64,000 bases of DNA from Actinomyces urinae (GTDB lineage Bacteria; Actinomycetota; Actinomycetes; Actinomycetales; Actinomycetaceae). How positions within the stretch are numbered: the first letter of the stretch is position 1; the number at the start of each line of letters is the position of its first letter. Below are positions 38,221 through 45,871 of this stretch, in pieces. The notes beneath the pieces were generated by a model, which made no database searches, had not been told where the DNA came from, and worked only from the letters and a program-made list of their open reading frames with translations. Made by a program: the position numbers and the translations under genes. The stretch spans positions 868,001 to 932,000 of the forward strand of contig NZ_LT632547.1 in NCBI RefSeq assembly GCF_900119695.1. The letters run 5' to 3'.

Positions 38221-39594
38221 TTATGCCTCGGGGTGGCGGTGCTTGCCCCAGTAGCCATCCGCGGCGAATAGACGCTCGATGACCTCATCCAGCATGCCTG
38301 TGTCCGCGAGAACATCAAGCACGGTGTAACGAGGACGAATCTGCTGCGCCTTGGTGTGCGTCAGGCGGAAACGATCCCAATCGATCTCGATCATTTCGGG
38401 GTGGTAAGGGGCCTTAGCATCCTTCAGCATGCGTGCAGCCTCTTCCGGCGAGACCAGCTGGTCCTTGACGCGCTCCTTAATCTTTGGCCAAGCAGCCTTG
38501 ATCTTCGTTAGGCGCTCGCGCAGCTCGTCACCTTCCAGGTGCTTGCCAAGAGTGTGCTTCACAGCCTCGTCAACGATGCGCTCGGACTGGATTTCGCGAA
38601 CCTTCGCCTCAACTTCAGCCTTGGTGGGCTGCTTTGCTACAACCTCTTCAATGTCTAGATTTTCGATGTCGAGCTTGAGCGTCTCTTCCCAGATCGCACA
38701 CGATGCAACGGTACCAACGCCCACCTTGAAGCCGTGCGATAGCGGCGGCTCCCAGTCGAGGCCGTGGCCCTCCATCTCCCAAACGTGAGAGAACTGGTGG
38801 CCTGCACCCGAAGCGGGGCGGGAGGACTGCGCAGCCTGCATTGCAAGGCCAGACATGATGTTGCCTTCACCAAGCTTTGCGATCGCGTCCACATCACCGG
38901 CGGCAATAGCCTTCGGATCCGCGAGCGTGTCACGTAGCGGGCCCTGCACGAGGCTCCACACGTAGTCATCGATCGCTTCGATCCCCAGCTCGTCAGCCAG
39001 CATCCAGTCTGCACCCGCCGGGATCTTTTCAATCAGATCGCCATAGCCGGTAGCCGTGAGGCGCTGCGGCGCGTTTGCCATGACCTCAAGGTCTGCAACA
39101 AGGGCAGCCGGGGCCGGGCAGTTACGCGTGATCTTGAAGCCGTCGCGCGAAATGGAGGCACCAAACGAGGCGAAGCCGTCCACGGAGGCTGCGGTGCAAA
39201 CGTTCATGTACTCGCGGCCCAATTCGCCCGAGGCGAGCTTAGCGATGTCGTTTAGCGTACCCGATGCGATGGAGCAAACCACCGTCTCATCACCCAACGG
39301 ACGGATAACTTCGCGTAGCTTCGATACGTTGTCGTAGTCGCCGTACAGGGTTGGCGTGCCGGGGAAAATGTACGGATCGGCAGCGAACTCAACACCCGCT
39401 TCCTTAAGCGACTTCACTACCTCGTCACCGCAAGCACCGTAGGTGTTGCCATCGGCTACGACCAGTACCTTCTTGCCGGGGAAAACCCGGGCGAAAAGCT
39501 CGCCAGTACGGCTTACCGCATCGCGGTCAAAAAGGATCTCGCGAGTCTCAGTGGCTGTCTTTAGAGCAGTTTCGATCAATTTGCTTGTCATCAC
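38221..39594 (-). CDS. AraM/EgsA-type iron-alcohol-dehydrogenase-fold polyol-phosphate dehydrogenase
   Basis: A 457-aa NAD(P)-dependent dehydrogenase related to sn-glycerol-1-phosphate dehydrogenase (AraM). Cofactor and catalytic signatures are ASGTLNDIAKLA and TAASVDGFASFGASISRDGF. The metal ligands are the Asp of the GYGDLIEKIPAGADW region, then GHQFSHVWEMEG and PLSHGFKVGVG. B. subtilis AraM is shorter (about 390 residues); the extra length is a helical region near 330-400. Given the flanking kinases and epimerase, a pentitol- or tetritol-phosphate is as likely a substrate as glycerol-1-phosphate. The start is GTG at 39594, with an ATG one codon later. Confidence 0.82.
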   Translation of the reverse strand: MMTSKLIETALKTATETREILFDRDAVSRTGELFARVFPGKKVLVVADGNTYGACGDEVVKSLKEAGVEFAADPYIFPGTPTLYGDYDNVSKLREVIRPLGDETVVCSIASGTLNDIAKLASGELGREYMNVCTAASVDGFASFGASISRDGFKITRNCPAPAALVADLEVMANAPQRLTATGYGDLIEKIPAGADWMLADELGIEAIDDYVWSLVQGPLRDTLADPKAIAAGDVDAIAKLGEGNIMSGLAMQAAQSSRPASGAGHQFSHVWEMEGHGLDWEPPLSHGFKVGVGTVASCAIWEETLKLDIENLDIEEVVAKQPTKAEVEAKVREIQSERIVDEAVKHTLGKHLEGDELRERLTKIKAAWPKIKERVKDQLVSPEEAARMLKDAKAPYHPEMIEIDWDRFRLTHTKAQQIRPRYTVLDVLADTGMLDEVIERLFAADGYWGKHRHPEA

Positions 39595-39606
39595 TTACTT
39601 CTTTCC

Positions 39607-41178
39607 TTAGTTGCTTGCTGCCACGTGGTCAACACTCTTGTGGGTGAGCTCCTGCATCTGCGGGTACGCATCCATGTACTGCTGGAGGTAGAACTTGTAC
39701 TCTTCGTGAGTTGCCATGTTCGGTTCGATACGGTCCTTCTCGTGGACCATGTTGCGAACCGCGTCCTCGATCGACTTGTACTGGCCAGAACCAACCGCTG
39801 CGAGGATGCACGATCCGAGCACAACCGCGTCCCCCACCTCGGGAAGAACTACAGGTAGGCCGGTAACATCCGCGTGCATCTGCATCCAGTCACGCGACTT
39901 CGTTGCGCCGCCTGCAGCCACCAACTCGGTTGGCTTCAAGCCCGCGTCGCTCATTGCCTTCAAAGTGTGTGCCGTGCCGTAGCAGACAGCTTCCTTGATG
40001 GCGTGGTACAGGTGTTCTGGGGTGTGGTGCAGCGACAAGCCCCAGATGATACCGCGTGCCTTCGAGTCGGTGTACGGCGTGCGGTTGCCCTGGAAGTACT
40101 CGTTAACGATGAGGCCGTCCGAGCCGGGCGGAATGTGAGCCGAGGCCTTATCCAAATACTGGTACGGGTTCAGACCAACGCGCTCAGTTGCCTGCACAAC
40201 GTCACGAGCAAAGCCGTCCTTGAACCACTTCAGTACCGAACCGGATGAGACGAGGCCGCCCTCAACCGTGTACTGGCCCTTAATAACACCATCCGTGTAA
40301 GAGCCAAAGAAGCCCTTACCGTGAAGCGGCTTATCCGACTGGCCGTTGATCACCTGCGACGAACCGGTGGTAACGGCGATACGTCCCGGAGCAACAACTC
40401 CCATGCCAATCTGGCCTGCCCACGCATCCGCGCAACCCTGCGCCACCGGAATGCCGGGAACTAGCGACATGTGGCTTGCAGCCGCCGGGGTTAGCGTACC
40501 GATCGGGGTACCGAGGTCCAGCACGGCCTCGGGAAGCTTGTCGAATACATCACCACAGCCGATGTGCTCGTAAAAATCTACCGGCCAGCCGCCGTAGTCA
40601 CGGTTGTAGTAACCGCGCATGGCTGCCGAGTTGATGTTAACGGTCCACTCGCCTGTCAGCTTGTAGGTCAGCCAGTCCGGAGCATCCAGCAGGCGGTAGG
40701 CCGAATCGTAAAGCTCGCGCTCGTTCTCACGTAGCCACGCGGCCTTGAACGGGAACCACTCTGCGGTTGCGCCCAGCGTGCCCCCGCCGTTGTAGAGGCG
40801 GGCCCAGTGATCAATAGTCGATGCACGCGCCGCCTGCTTGGTAGCGCGCACGTCCATCCACATGATTGCACGCGAAAGCTCCTGGCCGTTCGCATCCATC
40901 GGCACAACCGTCATGGTCGTGGCGTCGTAGGAAATACCCGCGATCTTGCGGGCCGGAACACCCGTGTTATTGAGTACCTGTGAAACGGACGCGCCAAGTG
41001 CCTCCCACCAGTCGGCCGGAGACTGCTCTGCCCAACCCGGATGTGGGTGGTAGGTACGGTAGGGCGTTGCGGCGAAGCCAATCGGCTCACCCTTCAGATC
41101 GAAAATTGCGGCGCGGCACGATTCCGTACCGAAGTCGATACCGAGCAGGTACGGACCTTCAAAACCCGGATTAACCAT
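39607..41178 (-). CDS. FGGY-family carbohydrate kinase, substrate unknown
   Basis: Second sugar/polyol kinase of the locus, 523 aa from the ATG at 41176-41178 behind AGGAAAT. It shows LLGIDFGTESCRAAIFDLKG, YHPHPGWAEQSPADWW, GISYDATTMTVVPMDANGQ, AIMWMDVRATKQA, VAQGCADAWAGQIGMGV, AVTTGSSQ and AAGGATKSRDWMQMHADVTG. It is clearly different from AraB and looks closer to polyol/ketose kinases such as erythritol or ribulose kinases. It is followed 12 bases later by the AraM-type gene, which suggests that its product is that enzyme's substrate. Confidence 0.85.
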   Translation of the reverse strand: MVNPGFEGPYLLGIDFGTESCRAAIFDLKGEPIGFAATPYRTYHPHPGWAEQSPADWWEALGASVSQVLNNTGVPARKIAGISYDATTMTVVPMDANGQELSRAIMWMDVRATKQAARASTIDHWARLYNGGGTLGATAEWFPFKAAWLRENERELYDSAYRLLDAPDWLTYKLTGEWTVNINSAAMRGYYNRDYGGWPVDFYEHIGCGDVFDKLPEAVLDLGTPIGTLTPAAASHMSLVPGIPVAQGCADAWAGQIGMGVVAPGRIAVTTGSSQVINGQSDKPLHGKGFFGSYTDGVIKGQYTVEGGLVSSGSVLKWFKDGFARDVVQATERVGLNPYQYLDKASAHIPPGSDGLIVNEYFQGNRTPYTDSKARGIIWGLSLHHTPEHLYHAIKEAVCYGTAHTLKAMSDAGLKPTELVAAGGATKSRDWMQMHADVTGLPVVLPEVGDAVVLGSCILAAVGSGQYKSIEDAVRNMVHEKDRIEPNMATHEEYKFYLQQYMDAYPQMQELTHKSVDHVAASN

Positions 41179-41208
41179 TGGATTTCCTTTCAGCGTCATT
41201 GCTATAAG

Positions 41209-41219
41209 TTACGAAAATT
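41209..41219 (-). promoter_or_regulatory. candidate DeoR-type operator upstream of the FGGY kinase
   Basis: TTACGAAAATT lies in the 148-base gap upstream of the kinase start. It is one of several CGAAAA elements in front of genes of this locus (see 42215 and 43325). TTCG/CGAA half-sites are typical of DeoR-family repressors such as GlpR. Assignment is by analogy only. Confidence 0.35.
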
Positions 41220-41326
41220 CAGTTTTTGTTTCCCGTGGCAGTTCAGTGGATGACCGCCCGGGTATGACTTGTAGGGGGCTGAATTCGCGCAGCGCTTTCA
41301 ACCTCTACAGGTCATGGGGTTACGGT

Positions 41327-42190
41327 CTAAGCGTCGTCTTCCGTCCAGCCGTTTTCTTCCCAAATATCAGCGGGAATAAGGCGGTCAAGTCGATCGATCA
41401 CATAGGTGGGGCGATCTTTCTCGTCGAGTTCTGCAACCTCTTCGATCGTGGAATCACCCGTGAGAGGCATCGCTGAGTACATGCCCGTGCGAACAGCCAT
41501 CTGAATGTCAGTGTGGAGGCGGTCCCCAACCATCATGCAGTTGGTGGGATCCACATCGAGACCCGCAATAGCCTCTTCCAGCATGACAGGGTTCGGTTTG
41601 CCAGCGATCATCTGCACCTTCGTACCCGTGCATGCCTCAATGGCAGCGATTATAGACGCACAGTCCGGCTCGCCTCGCCCCCCTGGGAACGGGCAGTAGC
41701 GATCCGGGTTGGTTGCAACGAGAATCGCGCGCTTATGGAACCAAATCGCGTCGAATGCAATCTGTAACTTCCGGTAGTCAAAAGTGCGGTCATAGGAGGC
41801 GACAACAATGTCGATTTCCTCTGGATTATCACTCATCTTAATGCCCGCATTTTTGAAAGCATCAATCAAAGGCTGTTCCGCAATGGGGAATACAACCGCG
41901 TCCGGACGGTGATCTTTAAGCCACCGAGTCATGGTTACAACGGTGTTTGCGATTTCTGAATTATCAGTAGGAAGCTCAAGCTTGCTGAGCTTTTCTACAT
42001 ACTGACTCGGGTCTTTAGTCGGGTTGTTAGAAAGGTAGCGAACCGGGATGTTGCGCCTGCGCAACTCCTCAATGGTTCGTTTTACACCCGGAAGAAGATG
42101 ATCACCAAGGTAGATGGTGCCGTCCATGTCGAATACGTAGGCATCGTAGAGTTTGGACGGAAAGCTCAAGGTAGTTTTTGTGTCAGTCAT
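41327..42190 (-). CDS. HAD-superfamily phosphatase, AraL/NagD type
   Basis: Cytoplasmic sugar-phosphate phosphatase, 287 aa from the ATG at 42188-42190 behind GGGAA. Motif I is VFDMDGTIYLG and motif II YLSNNPTK. The C2-type cap lies between residues 90 and 190. The catalytic lysine is in IAGKPNPVML and motif IV is MMVGDRLHTDIQMA. B. subtilis AraL, in the arabinose operon next to AraM, belongs to the same family and removes excess sugar phosphates. Conservation of an AraL-AraM-AraB-AraD set supports the same detoxifying role here. Confidence 0.85.
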   Translation of the reverse strand: MTDTKTTLSFPSKLYDAYVFDMDGTIYLGDHLLPGVKRTIEELRRRNIPVRYLSNNPTKDPSQYVEKLSKLELPTDNSEIANTVVTMTRWLKDHRPDAVVFPIAEQPLIDAFKNAGIKMSDNPEEIDIVVASYDRTFDYRKLQIAFDAIWFHKRAILVATNPDRYCPFPGGRGEPDCASIIAAIEACTGTKVQMIAGKPNPVMLEEAIAGLDVDPTNCMMVGDRLHTDIQMAVRTGMYSAMPLTGDSTIEEVAELDEKDRPTYVIDRLDRLIPADIWEENGWTEDDA

Positions 42191-42214
42191 TTTCCCAACT
42201 TGTGCTTTGCAGTT

Positions 42215-42225
42215 GTTTTCGAAAC
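42215..42225 (-). promoter_or_regulatory. candidate DeoR-type operator upstream of the HAD phosphatase
   Basis: GTTTTCGAAAC is the reverse complement of GTTTCGAAAAC, sharing the ten bases TTTCGAAAAC with a site in front of the membrane-protein gene (43325-43334). It lies 25 bases upstream of the phosphatase ATG. Confidence 0.4.
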
Positions 42226-42239
42226 GGCTTGTTATAGGA

Positions 42240-42279
42240 AAGGAGTGCCGGGAGTATGAGCTACTGCCCGGCACTCCTT
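42240..42279 (-). terminator. hairpin after the membrane-protein gene
   Basis: AGGAGTGCCGGG (42241-42252) pairs perfectly with CCCGGCACTCCT (42267-42278), extended by one A-T pair. Read on the minus strand it is followed by TTTCC. It lies between the membrane-protein stop and the phosphatase start and may uncouple transporter expression from the enzymes. Confidence 0.6.
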
Positions 42280-42301
42280 AACTGTTTAGTTAGAGACCGT
42301 C

Positions 42302-43276
42302 TTAGGCTAAGAGCGCGCCCAGAGCGAGCACGATCGTGGTGGACGGCCAGATTGCGAATGCCGGCGGGTCAATGTGAGTGTCGCCGTGCGCGTAGCAGAG
42401 ACGGTTACCAAGCTCTGCAATCGCAGCCGACATCACGCCGAATACCGCGCCAAGGATAAGCGCGAGAACACCCGACTGAGTGACTTCAAAGAAGGTTACG
42501 CCTGCCAGACCACCAATAATGGTGATGTGGTGCGAAACCGGGATCGTTACGCCAAATACGAGCAGGAAGATCGTAATAGCGGAGATTGCGAACGGTAGCG
42601 TCTTCGCGTTCGCCATCAGGATCGCCGCGGTGTCCGGATCAAGCATTGCACCAGCGTGGTAGTAAACCATGGTTGCAGCGCCCGCACCGAAGAGGCCACC
42701 AAGAGCACCAATAGTGATCCACTGGCTCGGCTTCTCTTGCCACGCAATCCAGCGCCTGTCGCCATCAAGCTTGCTTACCCAGCCGAACATGCCGGTACTG
42801 GAGAAGAGGAGGCGAGCAATCAAGCCCTGGATGACAACGGTGAAAGCAACTGTATCGGTGTGCGAACCGAACCACGGGATCATCGCAATGAGGTTATTGA
42901 TTACATAGCCGAGCATGCCGAAGAGGGAGCCGACAAGAAGCACGTCGGGCTCACCGAGTCCGGCAAGTGCCGTGTTAATGTCGCGGCCCTTGCCAGTGTC
43001 CTGTAAACGGCCCTTCTTAGCCGCATAGGCTGCTGCTGAAGCGGCACCTGCAAACGTAATGTGCGGTCCAAATACCGGGCCGAATGCCAGGTAGCTAAAG
43101 CCCACATCAGAGCCAGTAGCTAGCGTAATGCCAAAGCCCAAGAGAATCAGGATGCCCGTGAAACCGAACGCAAAGTTACCACCGATAGCGGCGCCGAAGA
43201 AACCACCACCGGCTGCAGCGATAAGCCAGAACAAATCCATGTTTCCAAGGAATGTAATAGCTGCATCTGGAGTCAT
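42302..43276 (-). CDS. polytopic membrane protein of unrecognised family, possible sugar/polyol transporter
   Basis: A 324-aa protein starting MTPDAAITFLGNMDLFWL at the ATG at 43274-43276, behind AGGTGG. About nine to ten hydrophobic segments are separated by short loops. Glycine-rich helices are prominent (AAAGGGFFGAAIGGNFAFGFTG, shown here with GGGFFGAAIGG as core), as are GPVFGPHITFAGAASAAAYAAKKG and VTIPVSHHITIIGGLAG. There is no Walker motif, PTS phosphorylation site or MFS signature. The two similar His-Ile-Thr patches (PHITFAG, HHITIIGG) suggest an internal repeat. It is the only transporter-like gene in the sugar locus. Confidence 0.65.
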   Translation of the reverse strand: MTPDAAITFLGNMDLFWLIAAAGGGFFGAAIGGNFAFGFTGILILLGFGITLATGSDVGFSYLAFGPVFGPHITFAGAASAAAYAAKKGRLQDTGKGRDINTALAGLGEPDVLLVGSLFGMLGYVINNLIAMIPWFGSHTDTVAFTVVIQGLIARLLFSSTGMFGWVSKLDGDRRWIAWQEKPSQWITIGALGGLFGAGAATMVYYHAGAMLDPDTAAILMANAKTLPFAISAITIFLLVFGVTIPVSHHITIIGGLAGVTFFEVTQSGVLALILGAVFGVMSAAIAELGNRLCYAHGDTHIDPPAFAIWPSTTIVLALGALLA

Positions 43277-43296
43277 TTTTCCACCTTTTGTTATTG

Positions 43297-43311
43297 GATG
43301 GTCTAACCATC
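43297..43311 (-). promoter_or_regulatory. inverted repeat upstream of the membrane-protein gene
   Basis: GATGGT-CTA-ACCATC is a perfect 6+6 inverted repeat 20 bases upstream of the start codon, in a position that could block initiation or fold in the leader. Regulator unknown. Confidence 0.4.
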
Positions 43312-43324
43312 TGTAATGGGAATA

Positions 43325-43357
43325 TTTCGAAAACACGCAACATTGCGCGCACGAAAA
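43325..43357 (-). promoter_or_regulatory. paired CGAAAA elements upstream of the membrane-protein gene
   Basis: TTTCGAAAAC (43325-43334) and a second CGAAAA (43352-43357) are spaced about 25 bases apart in the 204-base gap. They match the elements in front of the HAD phosphatase and FGGY kinase genes and are candidate sites for the DeoR-family regulator encoded at 44142-44954. The rest of the gap shows no gene. Confidence 0.4.
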
Positions 43358-43480
43358 TGCTGACAGATAAACACTACCCAAGTGAGTACGCTTTTGCCCA
43401 ACGGTTCACCGTTGTGCACGATTTTCCAGCTACGTGACGCAGCTCCTCACTTTTTCCCGAGTAGTGCAGAGTTCTACAAG

Positions 43481-43936
43481 CTAGCAGCCGTCGTAAGACT
43501 CCAGCGCCTCAACCTTCTGCGCGGAAGGAGAGCTCGTATCAAACTCGTAGCCCAACCATTCCTTCGCAAGACGCCTTGCCAACTCAATACCGATGACACG
43601 CTGGCCGAAGGTTAGAACCTGAGCATTGTTGGACAGGATCAAACGCTCCACAGAGAACGAGTCATGAGCCACCGAAGCGCGAATGCCTGGCACCTTGTTG
43701 GCAGCCATTGCCACGCCCATACCGGTACCACACACGAATAGGCCACGATCGGCCTTACCCTCTGCGATCATGCGAGCTGCCTTGACTGCAACATGCGGGT
43801 AGTCGATATCTTCACCGGCGTGAATGCCAGCGTCAATTACCTCATCTACGCGCTCATCAGCCTCAAGGTCCTTCTTAAGAATTTCCTTGTAATCAAGACC
43901 CGCAGAATCTGCGGCAACAACTATACGAAAACCCAT
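43481..43936 (-). CDS. RpiB/LacAB-family sugar-phosphate isomerase
   Basis: A 151-aa isomerase, usual RpiB length, from the ATG at 43934-43936 behind a strong GGAGGGAG. It shows [27 protein letters not shown], the catalytic-cysteine loop [27 protein letters not shown] and [22 protein letters not shown]. RpiB interconverts ribose-5-P and ribulose-5-P. Relatives act on erythrulose-4-phosphate (EryI/DerI) or on allose-6-phosphate and tagatose phosphates. Its place at the head of this operon argues for a pathway-specific substrate rather than housekeeping use. Confidence 0.85.
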   Translation of the reverse strand: MGFRIVVAADSAGLDYKEILKKDLEADERVDEVIDAGIHAGEDIDYPHVAVKAARMIAEGKADRGLFVCGTGMGVAMAANKVPGIRASVAHDSFSVERLILSNNAQVLTFGQRVIGIELARRLAKEWLGYEFDTSSPSAQKVEALESYDGC

Positions 43937-43983
43937 AAACGTCTCCCTCCTTGGAGCATGTGGTGTGCATCGTCGGCACCAAC

Positions 43984-44013
43984 ATATCACAAAACTTGTC
44001 ATTTTTAACAAGT
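43984..44013 (-). promoter_or_regulatory. promoter and overlapping inverted repeat upstream of the RpiB-like gene
   Basis: On the minus strand, TTGTTA (44006-44011) and TGATAT (43984-43989) are separated by 16 bases, a plausible -35/-10 pair. The inverted repeat ACTTGT-N8-ACAAGT (43994-44013) covers the -35 and spacer, the usual place for a repressor operator. Confidence 0.55.
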
Positions 44014-44057
44014 CTTATTTTAGAAATAACATCAATGCCTTGAACTCAGTATACAAA

Positions 44058-44081
44058 TATGACCCCGGTCACGGGGTCATA
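44058..44081 (-). terminator. hairpin downstream of the DeoR-family gene
   Basis: TATGACCCCG and its exact complement CGGGGTCATA flank a four-base loop. Read on the minus strand, TTTG follows. It lies 60 bases past the regulator stop and likely separates the regulator transcript from the RpiB-led operon. Confidence 0.6.
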
Positions 44082-44141
44082 CCGAGCAGTTGAAACACAG
44101 GTTCCACATTTGTTTACGCTCTGGCTTCGCGGTTTGTTACT

Positions 44142-44954
44142 TCACGGCTTCGCGACGATCACCTTGGCTCCAGAATCTTGCAGCATCTGCAGATCTTCCC
44201 GGCTGGTTTCGGAATCAACAACAATCACATCAACATCGGCGAGCTTACCAAATGAATACATAGCTCGGCGCTTGAACTTGGTGTGGTCCAAAAGCAAAAT
44301 CGTAAGTTCAGACGACTCCATCATTTTTGCCTTCACCGCTGCAACGTCTGCGTACGGGTGATATACCGTCCCGTTTCTAATACCCGAGGCTGAGATCAGG
44401 CAAATATCGGCATGCACGGCCTCCAGGTTGCTAATAGTTACGGGCCCCATAGTGGCAGCTGCCCAAGACTGGTACTCGCCACCCAGAAAGAGCAGAGAGT
44501 GACGAGACTCCTCCTCCAGTTCACGGGCAACAAGTAAAGAGTTGGTGACAACCGAAATAGGAGCGCTGTCCGCAAGTTCTCGCAACACCCACACGCCCGA
44601 AGTCGAATCATCGAGCATCACCGAACTGCCCGGGGGAATAAGCGGCGCGACCGCCTTCGCAATCTGCTTTTTTGAGGTGGCTTCCTGCTTCAAACGATAC
44701 GAGGCCGTGGCCTCATGCAAGCCCGAGGCTGCCGCTACAACCTTCCCGCGATGCTTATGCAGGATCCCCGCGCCCTCAAGGGCCGCTACATCGCGGTACA
44801 CCGTCATAAGTGACACGCCGGTGTAGGTGGCAAGATTCTCAACCGAGACCTCGCCGAGCTCAATGACGCGCTTAGCTATCGCGCGCCTGCGCTGACTTTG
44901 ATCACCCAGGTGCCCGTTCACCTTCGAAATCAGCTTCGATTCGCCCTCGCTCAT
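44142..44954 (-). CDS. DeoR-family transcriptional regulator
   Basis: A 270-aa repressor-type protein. The winged helix-turn-helix occupies about residues 20-75 (RRRAIAKRVIELGEVSVENL, then YTGVSLMTVYRDVAALEGAG). The C-terminal DeoRC effector domain follows, with the phosphosugar-binding style DDSTSGVWVLRE and TNSLLVARELEEE. Family members usually sense a phosphorylated sugar intermediate. It overlaps the upstream histidine phosphatase gene by four bases (ATGA) and precedes the sugar locus, so it is the likely local regulator. Confidence 0.9.
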   Translation of the reverse strand: MSEGESKLISKVNGHLGDQSQRRRAIAKRVIELGEVSVENLATYTGVSLMTVYRDVAALEGAGILHKHRGKVVAAASGLHEATASYRLKQEATSKKQIAKAVAPLIPPGSSVMLDDSTSGVWVLRELADSAPISVVTNSLLVARELEEESRHSLLFLGGEYQSWAAATMGPVTISNLEAVHADICLISASGIRNGTVYHPYADVAAVKAKMMESSELTILLLDHTKFKRRAMYSFGKLADVDVIVVDSETSREDLQMLQDSGAKVIVAKP

Positions 44955-45631
44955 TTTTGTCCCTTTCCTGTTGCAACCCCAGCGTCGGAACTGCCCGGGA
45001 CCATATCCGCCGCCCGCTCTAGAAGCTTGCCGGCCGGCTCCCAGTACGTCACTGATTTCAAAGTTGCGTTTTCAAACTGCAGGCTAGTTAGCGAGGCCAA
45101 CGAGCATTCACGCTTACGCGGATCGTGCCAAAGTGGGCGGCCCTCCACGAACGACCGCAGCGTCCAAATCGGCAGCTGGTGAGACACCATCAGCACCTCG
45201 CCACCCTCGAACTGCGCAAGCGCGCTGGAAGTGGCCGCGCTCATGCGAGAAACCAAATCCGAATACGGCTCTGACCAAGAGGGCTTTAGCGGATTAACAT
45301 AGCGCTTCCAATACTTCGGATGAGCCAGCATCAGGCGGTTACGGTTCACGGCCTCGCCCTCGAAGGTATTCCACGCCTCCACCAGACGCTGGTCGCTTAA
45401 AATCGGTAGATCGTACGCGCGGGCCGTGGGCAAAGCCGTCTGCTGCGCGCGTAGGAGCGGCGATGACACCACGCCCGTAATCTCGTGGCCACTATCCACA
45501 AGAACTCTGGCCACTTCACTTGCCATCTGCCGGCCAAGCTCAGTCAAACCAAAACCGGGCATTCTCCCATACAAAATCGCTTCGGGATTATCCACTTCAC
45601 CGTGGCGCATCAAATGAATAACAGTTTGCAA
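44951..45631 (-). CDS. histidine phosphatase family protein
   Basis: Phosphoglycerate-mutase-like phosphatase, 226 aa, with the catalytic IHLMRHGEVDNPEAILYGR at the very N-terminus. VSSPLLRAQQTA and VLMVSHQLPIWTL (second catalytic His) follow. I choose the TTG at 45629-45631 as start because GGAGG stands six bases before it and the RHG motif then falls at residue 8. An ATG-containing extension to 45673 would run into the terminator hairpin. The substrate is unknown. Confidence 0.82.
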   Translation of the reverse strand: MQTVIHLMRHGEVDNPEAILYGRMPGFGLTELGRQMASEVARVLVDSGHEITGVVSSPLLRAQQTALPTARAYDLPILSDQRLVEAWNTFEGEAVNRNRLMLAHPKYWKRYVNPLKPSWSEPYSDLVSRMSAATSSALAQFEGGEVLMVSHQLPIWTLRSFVEGRPLWHDPRKRECSLASLTSLQFENATLKSVTYWEPAGKLLERAADMVPGSSDAGVATGKGQK

Positions 45632-45664
45632 AGCCCGCCTCCGATATCGGTACATATAGAAAAG

Positions 45665-45681
45665 GCCCCGCAAGTCGGGGC
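45665..45681 (-). terminator. terminator after the bS22 gene
   Basis: GCCCCG-CAAGT-CGGGGC forms a six-base-pair stem with T-runs on both sides (TTTTT on plus; CTTTTC on minus). It ends the bS22 transcript 17 bases after its stop. Confidence 0.8.
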
Positions 45682-45697
45682 TTTTTCAAACGAAGAA

Positions 45698-45796
45698 CTA
45701 CTTCTTGTTGCGGCGCTGGTGGCGCGTCTTACGAAGCAACTTGCGGTGCTTCTTCTTCGACATACGCTTGCGACGCTTCTTAATCACGGAGCCCAT
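45698..45796 (-). CDS. small ribosomal subunit protein bS22 (AURKAIP1/COX24 domain)
   Basis: A 32-aa, extremely basic protein that starts [20 protein letters not shown] and is almost identical in style to the mycobacterial bS22 protein of the small ribosomal subunit. The ATG at 45794-45796 is preceded by AGGAGG, and the stop is TAG at 45698-45700. Its length makes it easy to miss. A promoter and a terminator frame it as a single-gene unit. Members bind near helix 44 of 16S rRNA in mycobacterial ribosome structures. Confidence 0.93.
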   Translation of the reverse strand: MGSVIKKRRKRMSKKKHRKLLRKTRHQRRNKK

Positions 45797-45843
45797 ACGG
45801 CCCTCCTAAAACTATGGCCTTACCTTTAACCAAACATAGAGAA

Positions 45844-45871
45844 TCTATAGAAAATTCGCCCAATTTGTCAA
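45844..45871 (-). promoter_or_regulatory. promoter of the bS22 gene
   Basis: On the minus strand, TTGACA (45866-45871) and TATAGA (45844-45849) are separated by 16 bases, close to the housekeeping sigma consensus. The leader to the ATG would be about 40 bases. Confidence 0.75.

Noticed and set aside
38221-38280. Frameshift suspected at the end of the AraM-type gene
   Set aside because: The frame is intact to a proper stop and the C-terminal helices look normal for the family.
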